From positions 1 to 64,000 of the forward strand of contig CAZVZX010000003.1 of assembly GCA_964631235.1 (NCBI GenBank): a stretch of DNA of 64,000 nucleotides, written 5' to 3'. Below, one piece after another: positions 36,271-45,571 of the stretch (position 1 is the first letter of the stretch; each line of letters opens with the position of its first letter). Under the pieces are notes generated by a model. The model was not told where the DNA came from, did no database searches, and saw nothing but the letters and a program-made list of their open reading frames with translations. Both the position numbers and the translations under genes were made by a program. The stretch is from JARKPK01 sp964631235 (GTDB taxonomy: Bacteria > Planctomycetota > Planctomycetia > Pirellulales > Thermoguttaceae).

Positions 36271-37326
36271 ATGCGTTTGGTGATGATCGCAACCGGCCCG
36301 TTCGCGGAACCGACGTTTCGGGCGTTGCTCGACACGCATCACTTGATGCTTGCGTTGGTGACGGCACCGCTGCGTCCGAGGGTCGGCCAGCATGTTGCGC
36401 CGGCGACGCCACTGCGCGACTTGGCGCACGAGCGGCGGTTGCCGATCTTGGAGCCTGAGAATGTCAACGCGGCCGAATCGCAGCGGATGCTGGCCGCGCT
36501 GGATGCCGATTTGTTCGTTGTTTGCGACTATGGACAGATTCTTTCCGCCGAGACGCTTTCGAAAGCGCGGCTAGGAGGCATCAACCTTCACGCCTCGCTG
36601 CTGCCGAAATATCGGGGGGCGGCGCCGATCAACTGGGCCTTGTATCACGGCGAGTCGGAGACCGGCGTGACAGTGATCCATATGACGCCGCAGGTGGACG
36701 CCGGTCCGTGCATCGCTCAGGCGCGCATCGACATCGCTCCGGACGAAGATGCGGTGGCACTGGAACGCCGTTTGGCCGAGCTGGGCGGCTGGTTGGTGCG
36801 CCGCACGATCGACGCCATCGACACCGGGCGTTTGGAAGCACTGCCTCAAGACCCTGCACTCGCGTCGCGCGCGCCGCGGCTGAAGAAGACCGACGGGATT
36901 ATCGACTGGCGGCGTCCGGCTACTGCGCTGCGCAATCAGATTCGGGCATTCGAGCCGTGGCCGAAATCGTACACCCATTGGTTTCGTCAAGCCGGGGCTC
37001 CCGTTCGGTTGATCCTTGGGCCGGCTGCGGTTGTCGAAACGCCGTCGGGTTTCGAAACGGCGCAGCCCGGGCAGGTGGCGATCGCTGACGGTCAACAACT
37101 GGTCGTGGTGACCGGCCAAGGGGCGCTTGCTCTGAGCAGTGTGCAGCCGGCGGGCAAGAGAATGATGCCTGTGACCGAATTCTTGCGAGGGTATCGCGTT
37201 CGGCCGGGCGACCTTTTCGGGCCATTGCCGGAAGAAGCAGCGTTGTTGCGGAAGCCGGATTCTCGCACAAGCACGCCGGCGTCTGTCGCCACTATGTCTG
37301 TCGGTAAACCGGTGCAGGCCGATTGA
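36271..37326 (+). CDS. fmt: Methionyl-tRNA formyltransferase
   Basis: Formylates initiator Met-tRNA using 10-formyl-THF; 351 aa, slightly longer than typical. The N-terminal formyltransferase domain has MRLVMIATGPFAEPTFRALL, LFVVCDYGQILSAETL, GGINLHASLLPKYRGAAPINWAL (Asn/His catalytic pair) and GVTVIHMTPQVDAGPCIAQ with the conserved Asp. The linker and C-terminal OB-like domain follow (KTDGIIDWRRPATALRNQIRAFEPWP, GKRMMPVTEFLRGYRVRPGDLF). The last 30 residues are an unconserved tail. It pairs with def just upstream. The ribosome binding site is weak. Confidence 0.96.
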   Translation: MRLVMIATGPFAEPTFRALLDTHHLMLALVTAPLRPRVGQHVAPATPLRDLAHERRLPILEPENVNAAESQRMLAALDADLFVVCDYGQILSAETLSKARLGGINLHASLLPKYRGAAPINWALYHGESETGVTVIHMTPQVDAGPCIAQARIDIAPDEDAVALERRLAELGGWLVRRTIDAIDTGRLEALPQDPALASRAPRLKKTDGIIDWRRPATALRNQIRAFEPWPKSYTHWFRQAGAPVRLILGPAAVVETPSGFETAQPGQVAIADGQQLVVVTGQGALALSSVQPAGKRMMPVTEFLRGYRVRPGDLFGPLPEEAALLRKPDSRTSTPASVATMSVGKPVQAD

Positions 37327-37377
37327 TCGATGGGCCGCGATGAGGCGATCGTTCTTTTGGTCGCCGTCTTCGTTTAG

Positions 37378-37460
37378 CGGCCCGTTGAAGAAGTCGCTTC
37401 CGCATTCGAGGCCGTGTGCGTTTTCCTCAACATTCGCGGGCCGAATTCGCTGAAATCGAT
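37378..37460 (+). repeat. Interspersed element, copy B
   Basis: About 83 bases starting CGGCCCGTTGAAGAAGTCGC, 50 bases downstream of the fmt stop. Its order (GTGTGCGTTTTCCTCAAC, ATTCGCGGGCCGAATTCGC) matches copies A and C. The right-hand inverted end is not recognisable. The rest of the 37327-37985 gap holds no gene that I can support. Confidence 0.7.
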
Positions 37461-37985
37461 CTAACCCGCCGTCCGAAGCCCTGGAAGGCCACGTCCCGTC
37501 GTGGCCGGGAATCGGCGAAACGGTTGCGACGGAGATTGAGAAGGCGGACGCGACAGATCGCGTTCCTCCAACGACGACTCGACGCCGAAAACGGATTGAC
37601 ACGACCAGCGGCTAAAACGACTCGCGTCATCAAGTCCTTTTCATCTTTTCGCGGTCCTATTCGATGCCGTATCTTGTGATAGCACCGTGGGTGTTGACAC
37701 TAAAAGTGGTGTGGAAACGCTCATTGTACGTCGTGGTCCGTCCCCGTGGTCCTCGCCGTGTCTTGGGATGAGCGGATGCGGAAATCCGCCCCACCCTGCA
37801 CTGCTCTTTCCCGGACCGCCCGGCAGCGGTTATACTTCGCGCGACCCAAGGGGAACCGTGGCAGACGGAAGGCAGCCGGAGCGGGGCAGTGCTTGACGAT
37901 GCGTGGTTCTTTCCCGACCGTTGGTGTCTCAATCGAACCGCCTTGTCCTGTTTCTGTCCTCTTGTGAGGAATAGCAGGTGCGTCG

Positions 37986-38591
37986 ATGGAATGGCCGTTG
38001 CACATGTACGACTTGATCATGCTCTTGATCTTGGCGGGAACGACTATCTTCGGGGTGGTCAAAGGAATGGCGTGGCAACTGGCTTCGCTCGGTTCGCTGA
38101 TCGTGAGCGCAGGGGTGGCGATTCATTTCAGTTCGCCGCTGGCACCGTACTTCAGCGAGCATGCGCCCTGGAACCGGTTTTTGGCTGCTTTGGTCATCTT
38201 TCTGTTGGCTTCGGCGGCCATTTGGTGGCTCTTTCGTTTGGTGGCGGGAGTGATCGACCGCCTGCGGCTCAAAGACTGGGATCGGCAATTGGGCGGAGTG
38301 TTCGGGGCCCTCAAGGGTGTGTTGTATTGCATGGTCGTTACGTTTTTTGTCTTGGGCTTGTCGGAGCCGTTGCGACAATCCGTGCTGGCATCGCGCTCCG
38401 GATATTGGATGGCCGTGGCGGTTCAGAAAGGCTATCCGTTCGTACCGCCGGAAGTGCAGGCGGTGATCGGCGAATACATCGACGAATTCAACCGTCGGCT
38501 CGATCCGGCCGCACCGCTTCCTTCCCCGGTGGGAAATTCATCGTCGCTGCCGAACGGTTCGTTGTTTCACGGACAGCCTTTGGGCCGCTGA
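37986..38591 (+). CDS. CvpA family membrane protein
   Basis: 201 aa with four hydrophobic segments: YDLIMLLILAGTTIFGVVKGM, ASLGSLIVSAGVAIHFS, FLAALVIFLLASAAIWWLFRLVAGVI and GALKGVLYCMVVTFFVLGLS. This order, the Asp at the start of the first helix and the GALKG motif before the last helix are CvpA-family marks. In Escherichia coli CvpA is linked to colicin V production and stress resistance, but the molecular role is unresolved. The C-terminal tail (about 50 residues) is hydrophilic. GCAGGTG precedes the ATG; an inner ATG at 38004 is possible. No mutS2 or purF neighbour is present. Confidence 0.85.
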   Translation: MEWPLHMYDLIMLLILAGTTIFGVVKGMAWQLASLGSLIVSAGVAIHFSSPLAPYFSEHAPWNRFLAALVIFLLASAAIWWLFRLVAGVIDRLRLKDWDRQLGGVFGALKGVLYCMVVTFFVLGLSEPLRQSVLASRSGYWMAVAVQKGYPFVPPEVQAVIGEYIDEFNRRLDPAAPLPSPVGNSSSLPNGSLFHGQPLGR

Positions 38592-39348
38592 TGCGCGGTG
38601 CGTCTCGCGATCGAAGAGGGCGATCTCGTTTCTTTTCTTCCTAGCGAATTCGGCCGGCGCCCGTCTCGAATCGATCAGATTGCAAACGCCGTTTTTTTCG
38701 GCGAGACTGACTGCCGGTTGGGGGGCAGGGCGTCCGTGCCGGGCGTAACACTTGCATCGCTTTTGATGGCCGAAATGTCGCGGCAGAGCAGGGGGGGAGA
38801 GATTGCCGACCTCGCGCTGCCGCCGGTGCAAATCGCGGCCAATTGATTGCGTTCCGCCCTATTCGATTATGGGTACGTAGAAACGGCGCTGGGCCGGTCC
38901 CCTGCTTGAGAAGCCAACTGGCGGTTGTTTGAGATTGGTTGTCTGCGGTCGGGCAATACGATTCTCGCGGACCCTGCGCGCGGTTGATTGTGTCTGAGAT
39001 GCGCGGGCGGTGCAGGGGCGGCCGAGAGACAGCAGCGGCGATCAGTGAGCAGCTCGCATTTCGAGAGTGACGCAAGACGGACGGGCGGAGATCGTTGGGC
39101 GAAAAACCGCGGAAAAACCGGGTCTTTAACCGAACATAAGAAACATTATCGGACGTTCGAGGGAGGCTCGAAACGGCTGCTGCCACTGCCGTAGCGGCCG
39201 CACGGCCTATTGGCCTGCGACGTTCCAATCGAACGTTCCAATCGAAGCTGAGCAGCACCGGTAGCGTCGGCAATCGCTGCCTCTTGCTCCGCGACGGCCA
39301 TCGCTCTCTTTAGCGGAGGCCGACGGGCAGGCGTCGCCGATGGGGCGA
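38592..39348. other. Intergenic region, no gene seen
   Basis: About 760 bases between cvpA and the leucine-rich-repeat gene, which converge. A frame at 38598-38846 (82 codons) has no family, ribosome binding site or hydrophobic pattern. Near 39100-39125 there is GAAAAACCGCGGAAAAACCGG, a short direct repeat. No RNA gene or terminator is recognised. Confidence 0.4.
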
Positions 39349-40431
39349 TCAGAAGTCGATCGTCATCATGATATCGGTGAAGGCCGCTTTCAATCGTTCG
39401 CGGCCCTGAGCCGTCGTCTTCGTGCCCAGCAGGGTAACCCGGCGGAGACACTTTGCGCGGTGCAAGTGATCGAGCCCGGAATCGGTGACGGATGTCTCCG
39501 AAATGAGCAAGTGTTCGAGTCGCGGGCACCGCGCGACGATCGCCATGCCGGCGTCGGTGACGCGGGTGCGGCTCAAATCGAGAATTCGCAAATCCCGCAG
39601 GCCCGTCAGTGCAGGCAGACCGGCATCGGTGACGGGCGTGTCCGTCAGGAACAAAGCGGTCAACCGCTGCATCCGAACGAAATGCTTTAGTCCCTCGTCG
39701 CTGATCTTCGTTCCCCCGAGAGCTAAGGATACGATTTGGTCGAGTCGCCCAATCTGAATGAGTTCGTCGGTGTCGAGCGGGCAACGGGCCAGGCTCACGG
39801 AGCTAAGGTGTTGAAGCTCGACCAACTGTTTGAGCATTTCCGCGTCGGGGCGACAATGCTGGAAGTCCACGGAACTGATTCGTTTTTGGTCGCCTTGCCC
39901 CATCCAAACCACCAGTGCGCCGGCCTCTTGCAAGTTCGCGCCGATTGCGAGTTCTCGCTCGCTCGATGTTGCTCCGCCCTGGGTGAAAATCGTCGGCAGA
40001 AACGCCGGAGCAATGTCGTTCCAAATGGCTTGACCTTCGGGAGTGAATTTCACCCACGCAGCGACGAGCAATATGCCGACTAGTACCGCCAGAAAGATGC
40101 AACGCAACAGCAGGTAGATTCGTCTTCCCATGCTACTGCGGGAACGAGGCGACGGGCCGACCGAGGCGATTGCGTTCGAGTCAGCAGCAGATTCGGTTGC
40201 TGCTGTTGCTTCGACACTCGACTCGGCGTCAACCGTCGTCCCAGTGTCGGGGCCCGGCGACGCGGGCGGCTCCGACTGGGCGGTAGGCTCGGACGCTCGA
40301 TTGCGCCGGGAATCGTCGGCCGACGAGTTTTCGGTCGCGGCGGATTCTTCCGCGGCGGTACCGATTGGACCAGCGGTTGATTCGTCGTTCATCGGGTTGC
40401 CGCTTTGCGAATCAGAAGACATGTTGCGCAT
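39349..40431 (-). CDS. Leucine-rich-repeat protein with one membrane segment
   Basis: About 360 aa (start ATG at 40431 or 40422; a longer frame reaches 40557 through a weak TTG). The first about 95 residues are hydrophilic, Ser/Thr/Glu/Ala-rich and probably disordered. One transmembrane segment follows (RIYLLLRCIFLAVLVGILLVAAW), then a C-terminal array of leucine-rich repeats of the AMN1/ribonuclease-inhibitor kind (LTALFLTDTPVTDAGLPALTGL, LRILDLSRTRVTDAGMAIVA, LEHLLISETSVTDSGLDHL). Such proteins are abundant in planctomycetes, and their partners are unknown. It ends on the minus strand just downstream of accA and may be co-transcribed with it. Confidence 0.85.
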   Translation of the reverse strand: MRNMSSDSQSGNPMNDESTAGPIGTAAEESAATENSSADDSRRNRASEPTAQSEPPASPGPDTGTTVDAESSVEATAATESAADSNAIASVGPSPRSRSSMGRRIYLLLRCIFLAVLVGILLVAAWVKFTPEGQAIWNDIAPAFLPTIFTQGGATSSERELAIGANLQEAGALVVWMGQGDQKRISSVDFQHCRPDAEMLKQLVELQHLSSVSLARCPLDTDELIQIGRLDQIVSLALGGTKISDEGLKHFVRMQRLTALFLTDTPVTDAGLPALTGLRDLRILDLSRTRVTDAGMAIVARCPRLEHLLISETSVTDSGLDHLHRAKCLRRVTLLGTKTTAQGRERLKAAFTDIMMTIDF

Positions 40432-40553
40432 CGATTCGAGTTGAGAAGTTGAAAGACGGCATAAACCAAGAGGGAGCCGTACCTGCGACACAACGATTCG
40501 CCCCTGGCCCACGAATGATCGGTAATTACCGATCCGAGCCCCCTGCCCGGCAA

Positions 40554-41594
40554 TCAAGATACTGTTTGAGATTGCTTCTCGGCAACCGGTGGAAGGTGCG
40601 GAGCCAACGCGTGGTCGCCGAATTCGGGCGGTTCGCCTTCGAAGAAAACGCCCATCTTGCGAAACCTCTGATAGCGCTCGGCGACGAGACGGTCGGTGGG
40701 GACGACGGTAAGCTCGCGCAATTTCGTGCGCAAATAGGTTTTCAATCTGCCCGCCATGAGGTTTGGGTCGCTGTGGGCGCCGCCGAGCGGCTCGGGAATG
40801 ACGTCGTCAACGATGCCTAACCGTAGAAGGTCTTTCGATGTCATCTTCAAGGCGACGGCCGCCCGCTCTTTGAACGTATGGCTTTTCCAGAGAATGCCTG
40901 CGCAGCCCTCGGGACTAATCACCGAGTAGTATGCGTGTTGGAGCATGGCAACCCGATCGCCGACGCCGATGCCCAGCGCGCCGCCGGATCCGCCTTCTCC
41001 GATCACCACACAGATGATCGGCGTCGGCAATCGCGACATCTCGAACATCGACTGGGCGATGGCCATCGCTTGTCCGCGTTCTTCCGCGCCGATGCCCGGG
41101 TACGCCCCGCCGGTGTCGATCAGGCAAATAACCGGAAGGTGAAACTTGGCGGCGAGTTTCATCTTCAACATGGCTTTGCGATACCCTTCCGGGTGTGCGA
41201 ACCCATAGTTGCACTCTCCGCGCTCTTTCAGCGTTTTTCCTTTTTGATGACCGACGACCATGACCTTGAACGCATCGAGTTTCGCCCATCCGGTGCGTAT
41301 TGCTCGGTCGTCGCCGAAAAGACGGTCGCCGTGCAGCTCGACGAATTCGTCGAAAACGGTTTGAAGATAGTCCACCGTCATCGGGCGATTCGGATGGCGC
41401 GCCACTTCGACGGTTTCCCATGGGCTGAGATTTTCGTAAATCCGTTTGGTTTCGGCGACCAACTCGCGGCGCAGCGCGCGGATTTCGTTTCGAACTTCCG
41501 GCGTCTGGTCGAGTTTGCTTTCCAGTTTCGCGAGTCGATCGCGCAGCTCGTAAATCGGTCGCTCAAAAGACAGCCGATATTCGTTTTCAGGCAT
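40554..41594 (-). CDS. accA: Acetyl-CoA carboxylase carboxyltransferase subunit alpha
   Basis: Transfers carboxyl from biotin to acetyl-CoA, giving malonyl-CoA for fatty acid synthesis; 346 aa. The N-terminus has the usual helix (RPIYELRDRLAKLESKLDQ). Core motifs are ARHPNRPMTVDYLQTVFDEFVELHGDR, DAFKVMVVGHQKGKTLKE, NYGFAHPEGYRKAMLKMKLA, VICLIDTGGAYPGIGAEERGQAMAIA, VVIGEGGSGGALGIGVGDRVAML and YYSVISPEGCAGILWK, all canonical. Its C-terminus is slightly long. accD is not in the window. Likely upstream gene of the LRR protein and downstream of the kinase on the minus strand. Confidence 0.97.
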   Translation of the reverse strand: MPENEYRLSFERPIYELRDRLAKLESKLDQTPEVRNEIRALRRELVAETKRIYENLSPWETVEVARHPNRPMTVDYLQTVFDEFVELHGDRLFGDDRAIRTGWAKLDAFKVMVVGHQKGKTLKERGECNYGFAHPEGYRKAMLKMKLAAKFHLPVICLIDTGGAYPGIGAEERGQAMAIAQSMFEMSRLPTPIICVVIGEGGSGGALGIGVGDRVAMLQHAYYSVISPEGCAGILWKSHTFKERAAVALKMTSKDLLRLGIVDDVIPEPLGGAHSDPNLMAGRLKTYLRTKLRELTVVPTDRLVAERYQRFRKMGVFFEGEPPEFGDHALAPHLPPVAEKQSQTVS

Positions 41595-41704
41595 AGATTG
41601 CTTCCCGAGGTTGTCGCCGATGCAGATGTTGAATCGGCAAAGGACGAACTCATTCGGCCCGCGTTCGATGGAACGTTGGGTATCGGCCCCGACGTTGACT
41701 TGAA

Positions 41705-42577
41705 TTAACGTTTGTCGGCCGAACGCAGCGCGGCGGGCGGGACCTTGAAGAGCCGAATACTCCGAAATTCGCGGAGGAACTCCTCCATGTCAGCAGGGCG
41801 AAGTTTACGTTCCTTGGCAAGGCATCGCCGTACCAGTTGGCCGAATTCGGGCGTCACGTTTCGATCGCCCGCTTCCAACGTCGGCGGCGCGGCCTTGAGG
41901 TGTTTATTCAGTAGCTCCTGAGCGTTGCTGCCCGTAAACGGGGGTTTGCCGGTTACTAATTCGTACACCATGCAGCCGAAACTGTAAATGTCGGCTCGTT
42001 CGTCGAGTACCTCTCCGCGCAACTGTTCCGGCGAAATGTAGCTGCGGGTTCCTTGAACTCTGGATTTTCGGGCGAATAGCTTCCAAATTCCTCGTGGCCG
42101 CCGCACAGCGAGCGCGAAATCGATCAGCTTAAGTTCTCCGGCGTCCGACCAAAGGAAGTTGTCGGGTTTGATATCTCGATGCACCCACCCTTTTCGGTGG
42201 AATTGAAGTAACGCATCGGCTGCGGCCTCGATGATCGCCGGCAGCGATGGCGCCAACGACTCAACTCCTTGCAGCAACCGTTGTTTCAGGTTCGGCGCGG
42301 CGAACCATTCCATGGCGATGTACGGCGTGCCGCGATCGACGCCGAACGCAAATACATTCAACAGCCGCGGATGCGAAAGTGTGCGCCCGACCTCGTACTC
42401 CCATTTCAATAAAGCGATTTGCTCCCGATCGCGTTTGTTGCGATCGGTCAGTGTCTTAATGCCCACCATCCGCTGACGCCCGTCGTCGTAGGCCTGCCAA
42501 ATCTGGCTGGAATGACCCGTATGGACGACGTTGAGCAAGCGATACGGGCCGAGATATCCTAAAGCCGTGTATGCCAC
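41705..42577 (-). CDS. Serine/threonine protein kinase, divergent
   Basis: 290 aa, GTG start; a single kinase domain with no membrane segment. Subdomain features are VGIKTL with the likely ATP lysine Lys41, the catalytic loop WVHRDIKPDNFLW (His133, Asp135), the Mg-binding motif as DFA (Asp153-Phe-Ala) in place of DFG, SPEQLRG for APE, and RADIYSFGCMVYELVTGKPPFTG. The glycine-rich loop is poor (NVVHTGHSSQIW). The catalytic lysine and both aspartates remain, so activity is possible. It lies 110 bases upstream of accA on the same strand. No phosphatase or sensor domain is attached; most planctomycete kinases are larger. Confidence 0.9.
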   Translation of the reverse strand: MAYTALGYLGPYRLLNVVHTGHSSQIWQAYDDGRQRMVGIKTLTDRNKRDREQIALLKWEYEVGRTLSHPRLLNVFAFGVDRGTPYIAMEWFAAPNLKQRLLQGVESLAPSLPAIIEAAADALLQFHRKGWVHRDIKPDNFLWSDAGELKLIDFALAVRRPRGIWKLFARKSRVQGTRSYISPEQLRGEVLDERADIYSFGCMVYELVTGKPPFTGSNAQELLNKHLKAAPPTLEAGDRNVTPEFGQLVRRCLAKERKLRPADMEEFLREFRSIRLFKVPPAALRSADKR

Positions 42578-42843
42578 TTCGTCTGTTCTCTTCTCTCGTC
42601 GCCCGCCCTGCCCTGGACGGATCGGCTGTCTGAACCGATGTAATTAGTCTAATCGGAACAAAGGTTTTGGGCAACGTCGAAGCCCGCCCTTCCCGCCTGT
42701 CTCCCTCCCGTCCTGCCCTGCTTGTCGCCGGCGTTTTTGACGCAGCCCAGGGGGCGTTCTTTGAGAAGGAGCATTCGGTCGTTTGCCCCCATGCCGCCCG
42801 CAAAAGAGACGCCTCGACTTTGACGCATGGGAGATAATCGCTC

Positions 42844-42990
42844 GAACGCCAAGACACAGCCCACGGTTGGCTCGCCAAATAGGTCCAAACAATTGCGGAA
42901 GCAGCGGCTGACGCGGCGAATCGCGCAATTGCGTACGCTCGCCGTTGGAACCGATTTCCGTTTCTCGCGTTTTTTGAAATCATTTGTCAG
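42844..42990 (+). repeat. Second interspersed element, copy S2
   Basis: About 147 bases from GAACGCCAAGACACAGCCC through CCAAACAATTGCGGAAGCAG and CGCCGTTGGAACCGATTTCC to TTTTTTGAAATCATTTGTC. It aligns with 31075-31190 and, with a gap, 33599-33677. It fills part of the gap between two minus-strand genes. Adjacent at 42700-42720 is a short CCCTGCCCT-like C-rich run. Confidence 0.6.
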
Positions 42991-43014
42991 TTCAACCCGT
43001 TGTGAAATAGAGGT

Positions 43015-44202
43015 TTACGGCGTCTCTCCCCCTTGCCGTTTCCTGCTCTGTTTCAAAAGGCTTTGGTAAATCGCGCGGATCTGGCGAGTGGTATTTCGGT
43101 GGTCGAACTGATCGGCAAGCTGCTGTCGGATTTGAGGATCGATTGGCGCGACCACCCCTTCGCGGATCGCATGCGCAGCAGAGGCGATTGCGTCGCTTAG
43201 TCGTTGGCGATCGCCCGGCGGAACAAGCCAGCCTGTTTTGCCAGGGACAACGATTTCGGCCGCGCCGTCGATATCGAAGCTGACAACATGCTTCCCGGAA
43301 ATAACAGCTTGGGGCAGAACTCGGGCCAATCCCTCTCGCAGGCTAGCGTGAACCACCAAATCGGCGGCCGCTAGCACCTTGGGGATTTCTCCGGGAGGGG
43401 TCAGTCCCAGCCAGTTTGCTCGTATTCCCATTCCTTCGGCCTGGCGGATCAACCGCCGTCGCTCCGGGCCGTCTCCGACGATAATCACTCGAAGATCTGG
43501 TATCCTTTTGGCGGCTTGGGCAACGGCGGGCAGCAGCAGCTCGTATCCTTTCAGCCGCGCTAGTCGTCCAATAGCAACAAGGGCGAAATCCGAATCAGTC
43601 AGCGATAGTTGCTGGCGCGCGGCCGGACGCAATTGATCGCTTTGCAGGAACGGCTCGACCTCCATCCCGCTATAAATTGTGGAGAAGCGTTCGGCGGTGG
43701 CGACGCGCGAAGTCGTCAGCAATCGTGTCATGGCGTCGGCCACGCTGATCAGATGGTGGCATCGTTTTGCCGCCCATCGCTCGCACCAGCGAAAGAACCA
43801 TCGCGAAATCGCGTTTTGGTAGGGATGAAAGGGCGCGCCGTGGACTGTGTGGATTACCACCGGCACGCCCAGCGACCAAGCCGCCGCGCGGCCGAGAATG
43901 CCGGCTTTGGCGCTGTGTGTATGAACGATATCGGGCCGAAATTTGCGAATTACACGGCGCAACGCCAGATAGCTCGCAAGGTCGGCCCACGGCACAATCG
44001 CACGGCAGAGCGAAGGAACAATCTGGGTGGGCACCTCCCCTGCCCTGTTGGTTGCCAGCAAGTTGCCCTCGGGACCTTTGCCCGGACCGGTGACAAGAAG
44101 AACTTCGTCGCCGAACTCCTGCTTTAGGTCGCGGCAGCACAGGAGAGTGTTCTCTTGAGCGCCGCCCAACACCATTCGCGTTATGATGTGGACAATTCGC
44201 AT
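43015..44202 (-). CDS. Glycosyltransferase family 4 protein
   Basis: 395 aa, GT-B fold. It opens with MRIVHIITRMVLGGAQENTLLCCRDL. The acceptor domain contains DIVHTHSAKAGILGRAAAWSLGVPVVIHTVHG, and the donor domain has LVAIGRLARLKGYELLLPAVA, VIIVGDGPERRRLIRQAEGMG, WLGLTPPGEIPKVLAAADLVVHASLREGLARVLPQAVISGKHVVSFDIDGAAEIV and GKTGWLVPPGD, with the EX7E-like SLREGLARVLPQA of GT4. Such enzymes build cell-surface glycans from nucleotide sugars. No cluster of other glycan genes surrounds it. The start is ATG with no strong ribosome binding site. Confidence 0.92.
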   Translation of the reverse strand: MRIVHIITRMVLGGAQENTLLCCRDLKQEFGDEVLLVTGPGKGPEGNLLATNRAGEVPTQIVPSLCRAIVPWADLASYLALRRVIRKFRPDIVHTHSAKAGILGRAAAWSLGVPVVIHTVHGAPFHPYQNAISRWFFRWCERWAAKRCHHLISVADAMTRLLTTSRVATAERFSTIYSGMEVEPFLQSDQLRPAARQQLSLTDSDFALVAIGRLARLKGYELLLPAVAQAAKRIPDLRVIIVGDGPERRRLIRQAEGMGIRANWLGLTPPGEIPKVLAAADLVVHASLREGLARVLPQAVISGKHVVSFDIDGAAEIVVPGKTGWLVPPGDRQRLSDAIASAAHAIREGVVAPIDPQIRQQLADQFDHRNTTRQIRAIYQSLLKQSRKRQGGETP

Positions 44203-44358
44203 TGTTGATGTCGGTTCGACGACTTTACCTGTTCGTTGCCCGGCTGTGCCGTGGGCCGCTCTCGATGGAATGGTCTTCGCGCTGTTAAATAATTGCCACT
44301 CTCCAGAAAAAGGTCATCTCGCGCCGTATGTGTGATGAGCAATTCGGGCAGGACGCGG

Positions 44359-45267
44359 TCACTGGGAAAACGTTACCTGCACGAGAAACAACCCGTGCGG
44401 CGGAGCGGTCGGTCCGGCCCGACGCCGATCGCACGCGGCAAGCACATCGGCGGTCCATTCGGGCGGGTGAACGCCTCGACCGACCTCCACGAGCGTGCCC
44501 ACGAGATTTCTCACCATGTTATACAGGAATCCGTCGGCGGCTGCTTCGCAAATGATCCAACCGCGCCCCTCGGCGGCGACAAGACCGAGATCGGGGCCGA
44601 GGCGAGAATCGGCGGGCATCAGAGACTCGGTAACCCCCGGTGGAGCGCCGGGCAACGGAACCTCCGGCGTCCGCGACATATCGTTCCGCCAAGGCAGGCC
44701 GCCGCCGGCGAACGGCGGGGCGCCGACTCGATACACCGACAACTGTCTCAGTGTCCGAACCGTGCTCCGGCGGGGCGAACCGCTCGTCGAAAAACTTCGG
44801 AAATCATGCGTGCCGATCAGCAGTTCTGCGGCCCGTTGCATCGCCGCCACGTCTAACGGCCCTTGGCGAAAGTGCCAGCAATAGCGACGGGCGAAAACAT
44901 CGCGAACGGGGCCGTCGTTAATCAGATATCGGTAGAGCTTTCCCGAAACGCTTCGCAGCGGATGGAACTCGGGACCGGTTTCCACAATGTCCCGGACGGC
45001 GATATCGTGCGGCAGAATGGCGTTGAGAGCGCGTAGAAGCACCTCGGGGCTCAAGCGAGTGGCCACGCGAACACCGACACATTGGCCCCATGCATGAACG
45101 CCGGCATCGGTGCGGCTGCTCGCCAGCGTGCGCGGACGGTGGCCGGTAGCCTGTTCAATGGCCGATTCGAGTTCCGCCTGCACCGTACGGCGGCAGCCCT
45201 GACGCTGCCAGCCGAAATACTCAGAGCCATCGTAGGCGACAGTCAGTTTGAACGTGCGAACGGTCAC
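44359..45267 (-). CDS. truA: tRNA pseudouridine synthase A
   Basis: Makes pseudouridine 38-40 in tRNA anticodon arms; 302 aa from a GTG start with AGGA upstream. Motifs are LTVAYDGSEYFGWQRQ, the catalytic Asp54 in LASSRTDAGVHAWGQ, KLYRYLI with a nearby active-site tyrosine, THDFRSFSTSGSPRRSTVRTL and the C-terminal FLYNMVRNLVGTLVEVGRG. The protein is longer than the usual about 265 aa because of an inserted Pro/Gly-rich segment of roughly 50 residues (about 180-230) before the last motif. The insertion keeps the frame. No operon partner is evident. Confidence 0.94.
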   Translation of the reverse strand: MTVRTFKLTVAYDGSEYFGWQRQGCRRTVQAELESAIEQATGHRPRTLASSRTDAGVHAWGQCVGVRVATRLSPEVLLRALNAILPHDIAVRDIVETGPEFHPLRSVSGKLYRYLINDGPVRDVFARRYCWHFRQGPLDVAAMQRAAELLIGTHDFRSFSTSGSPRRSTVRTLRQLSVYRVGAPPFAGGGLPWRNDMSRTPEVPLPGAPPGVTESLMPADSRLGPDLGLVAAEGRGWIICEAAADGFLYNMVRNLVGTLVEVGRGVHPPEWTADVLAACDRRRAGPTAPPHGLFLVQVTFSQ

Positions 45268-45571
45268 CCGGTATTCCTGCCGAGATTCAGTCGGCCGCTG
45301 CCGAACCGACCGAGAGATGCAGCGAACTCACTCTTGACACGGGCCGAAATCCGAACGTCAGCAAGGCAAGCCGCGGTCGGCTGTGGCCCAGCGTTGGTGC
45401 GAAAGCCCTCAGCCCGCATGGCCGCCCCGTGGCCGACGATCGGTATTGCACGCGGTTCCCCTCTGGCTCAGCCTCAAAACAACTACTCATGCGATCGGCT
45501 GACAAAAGGTTCGCCGCAGCACAATCGGCTAGTCGCGGGCGAGGCCCAACTCCCTGTGTTCAAACTGCCTC
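45268..45571. other. Intergenic region, no gene seen
   Basis: About 300 bases between the asd 3' end and truA, both on the minus strand. No repeat, RNA gene or clear terminator is recognised. Confidence 0.35.

Noticed and set aside
38598..38846. 82-codon frame after cvpA
   Set aside because: No ribosome binding site, domain or membrane pattern.
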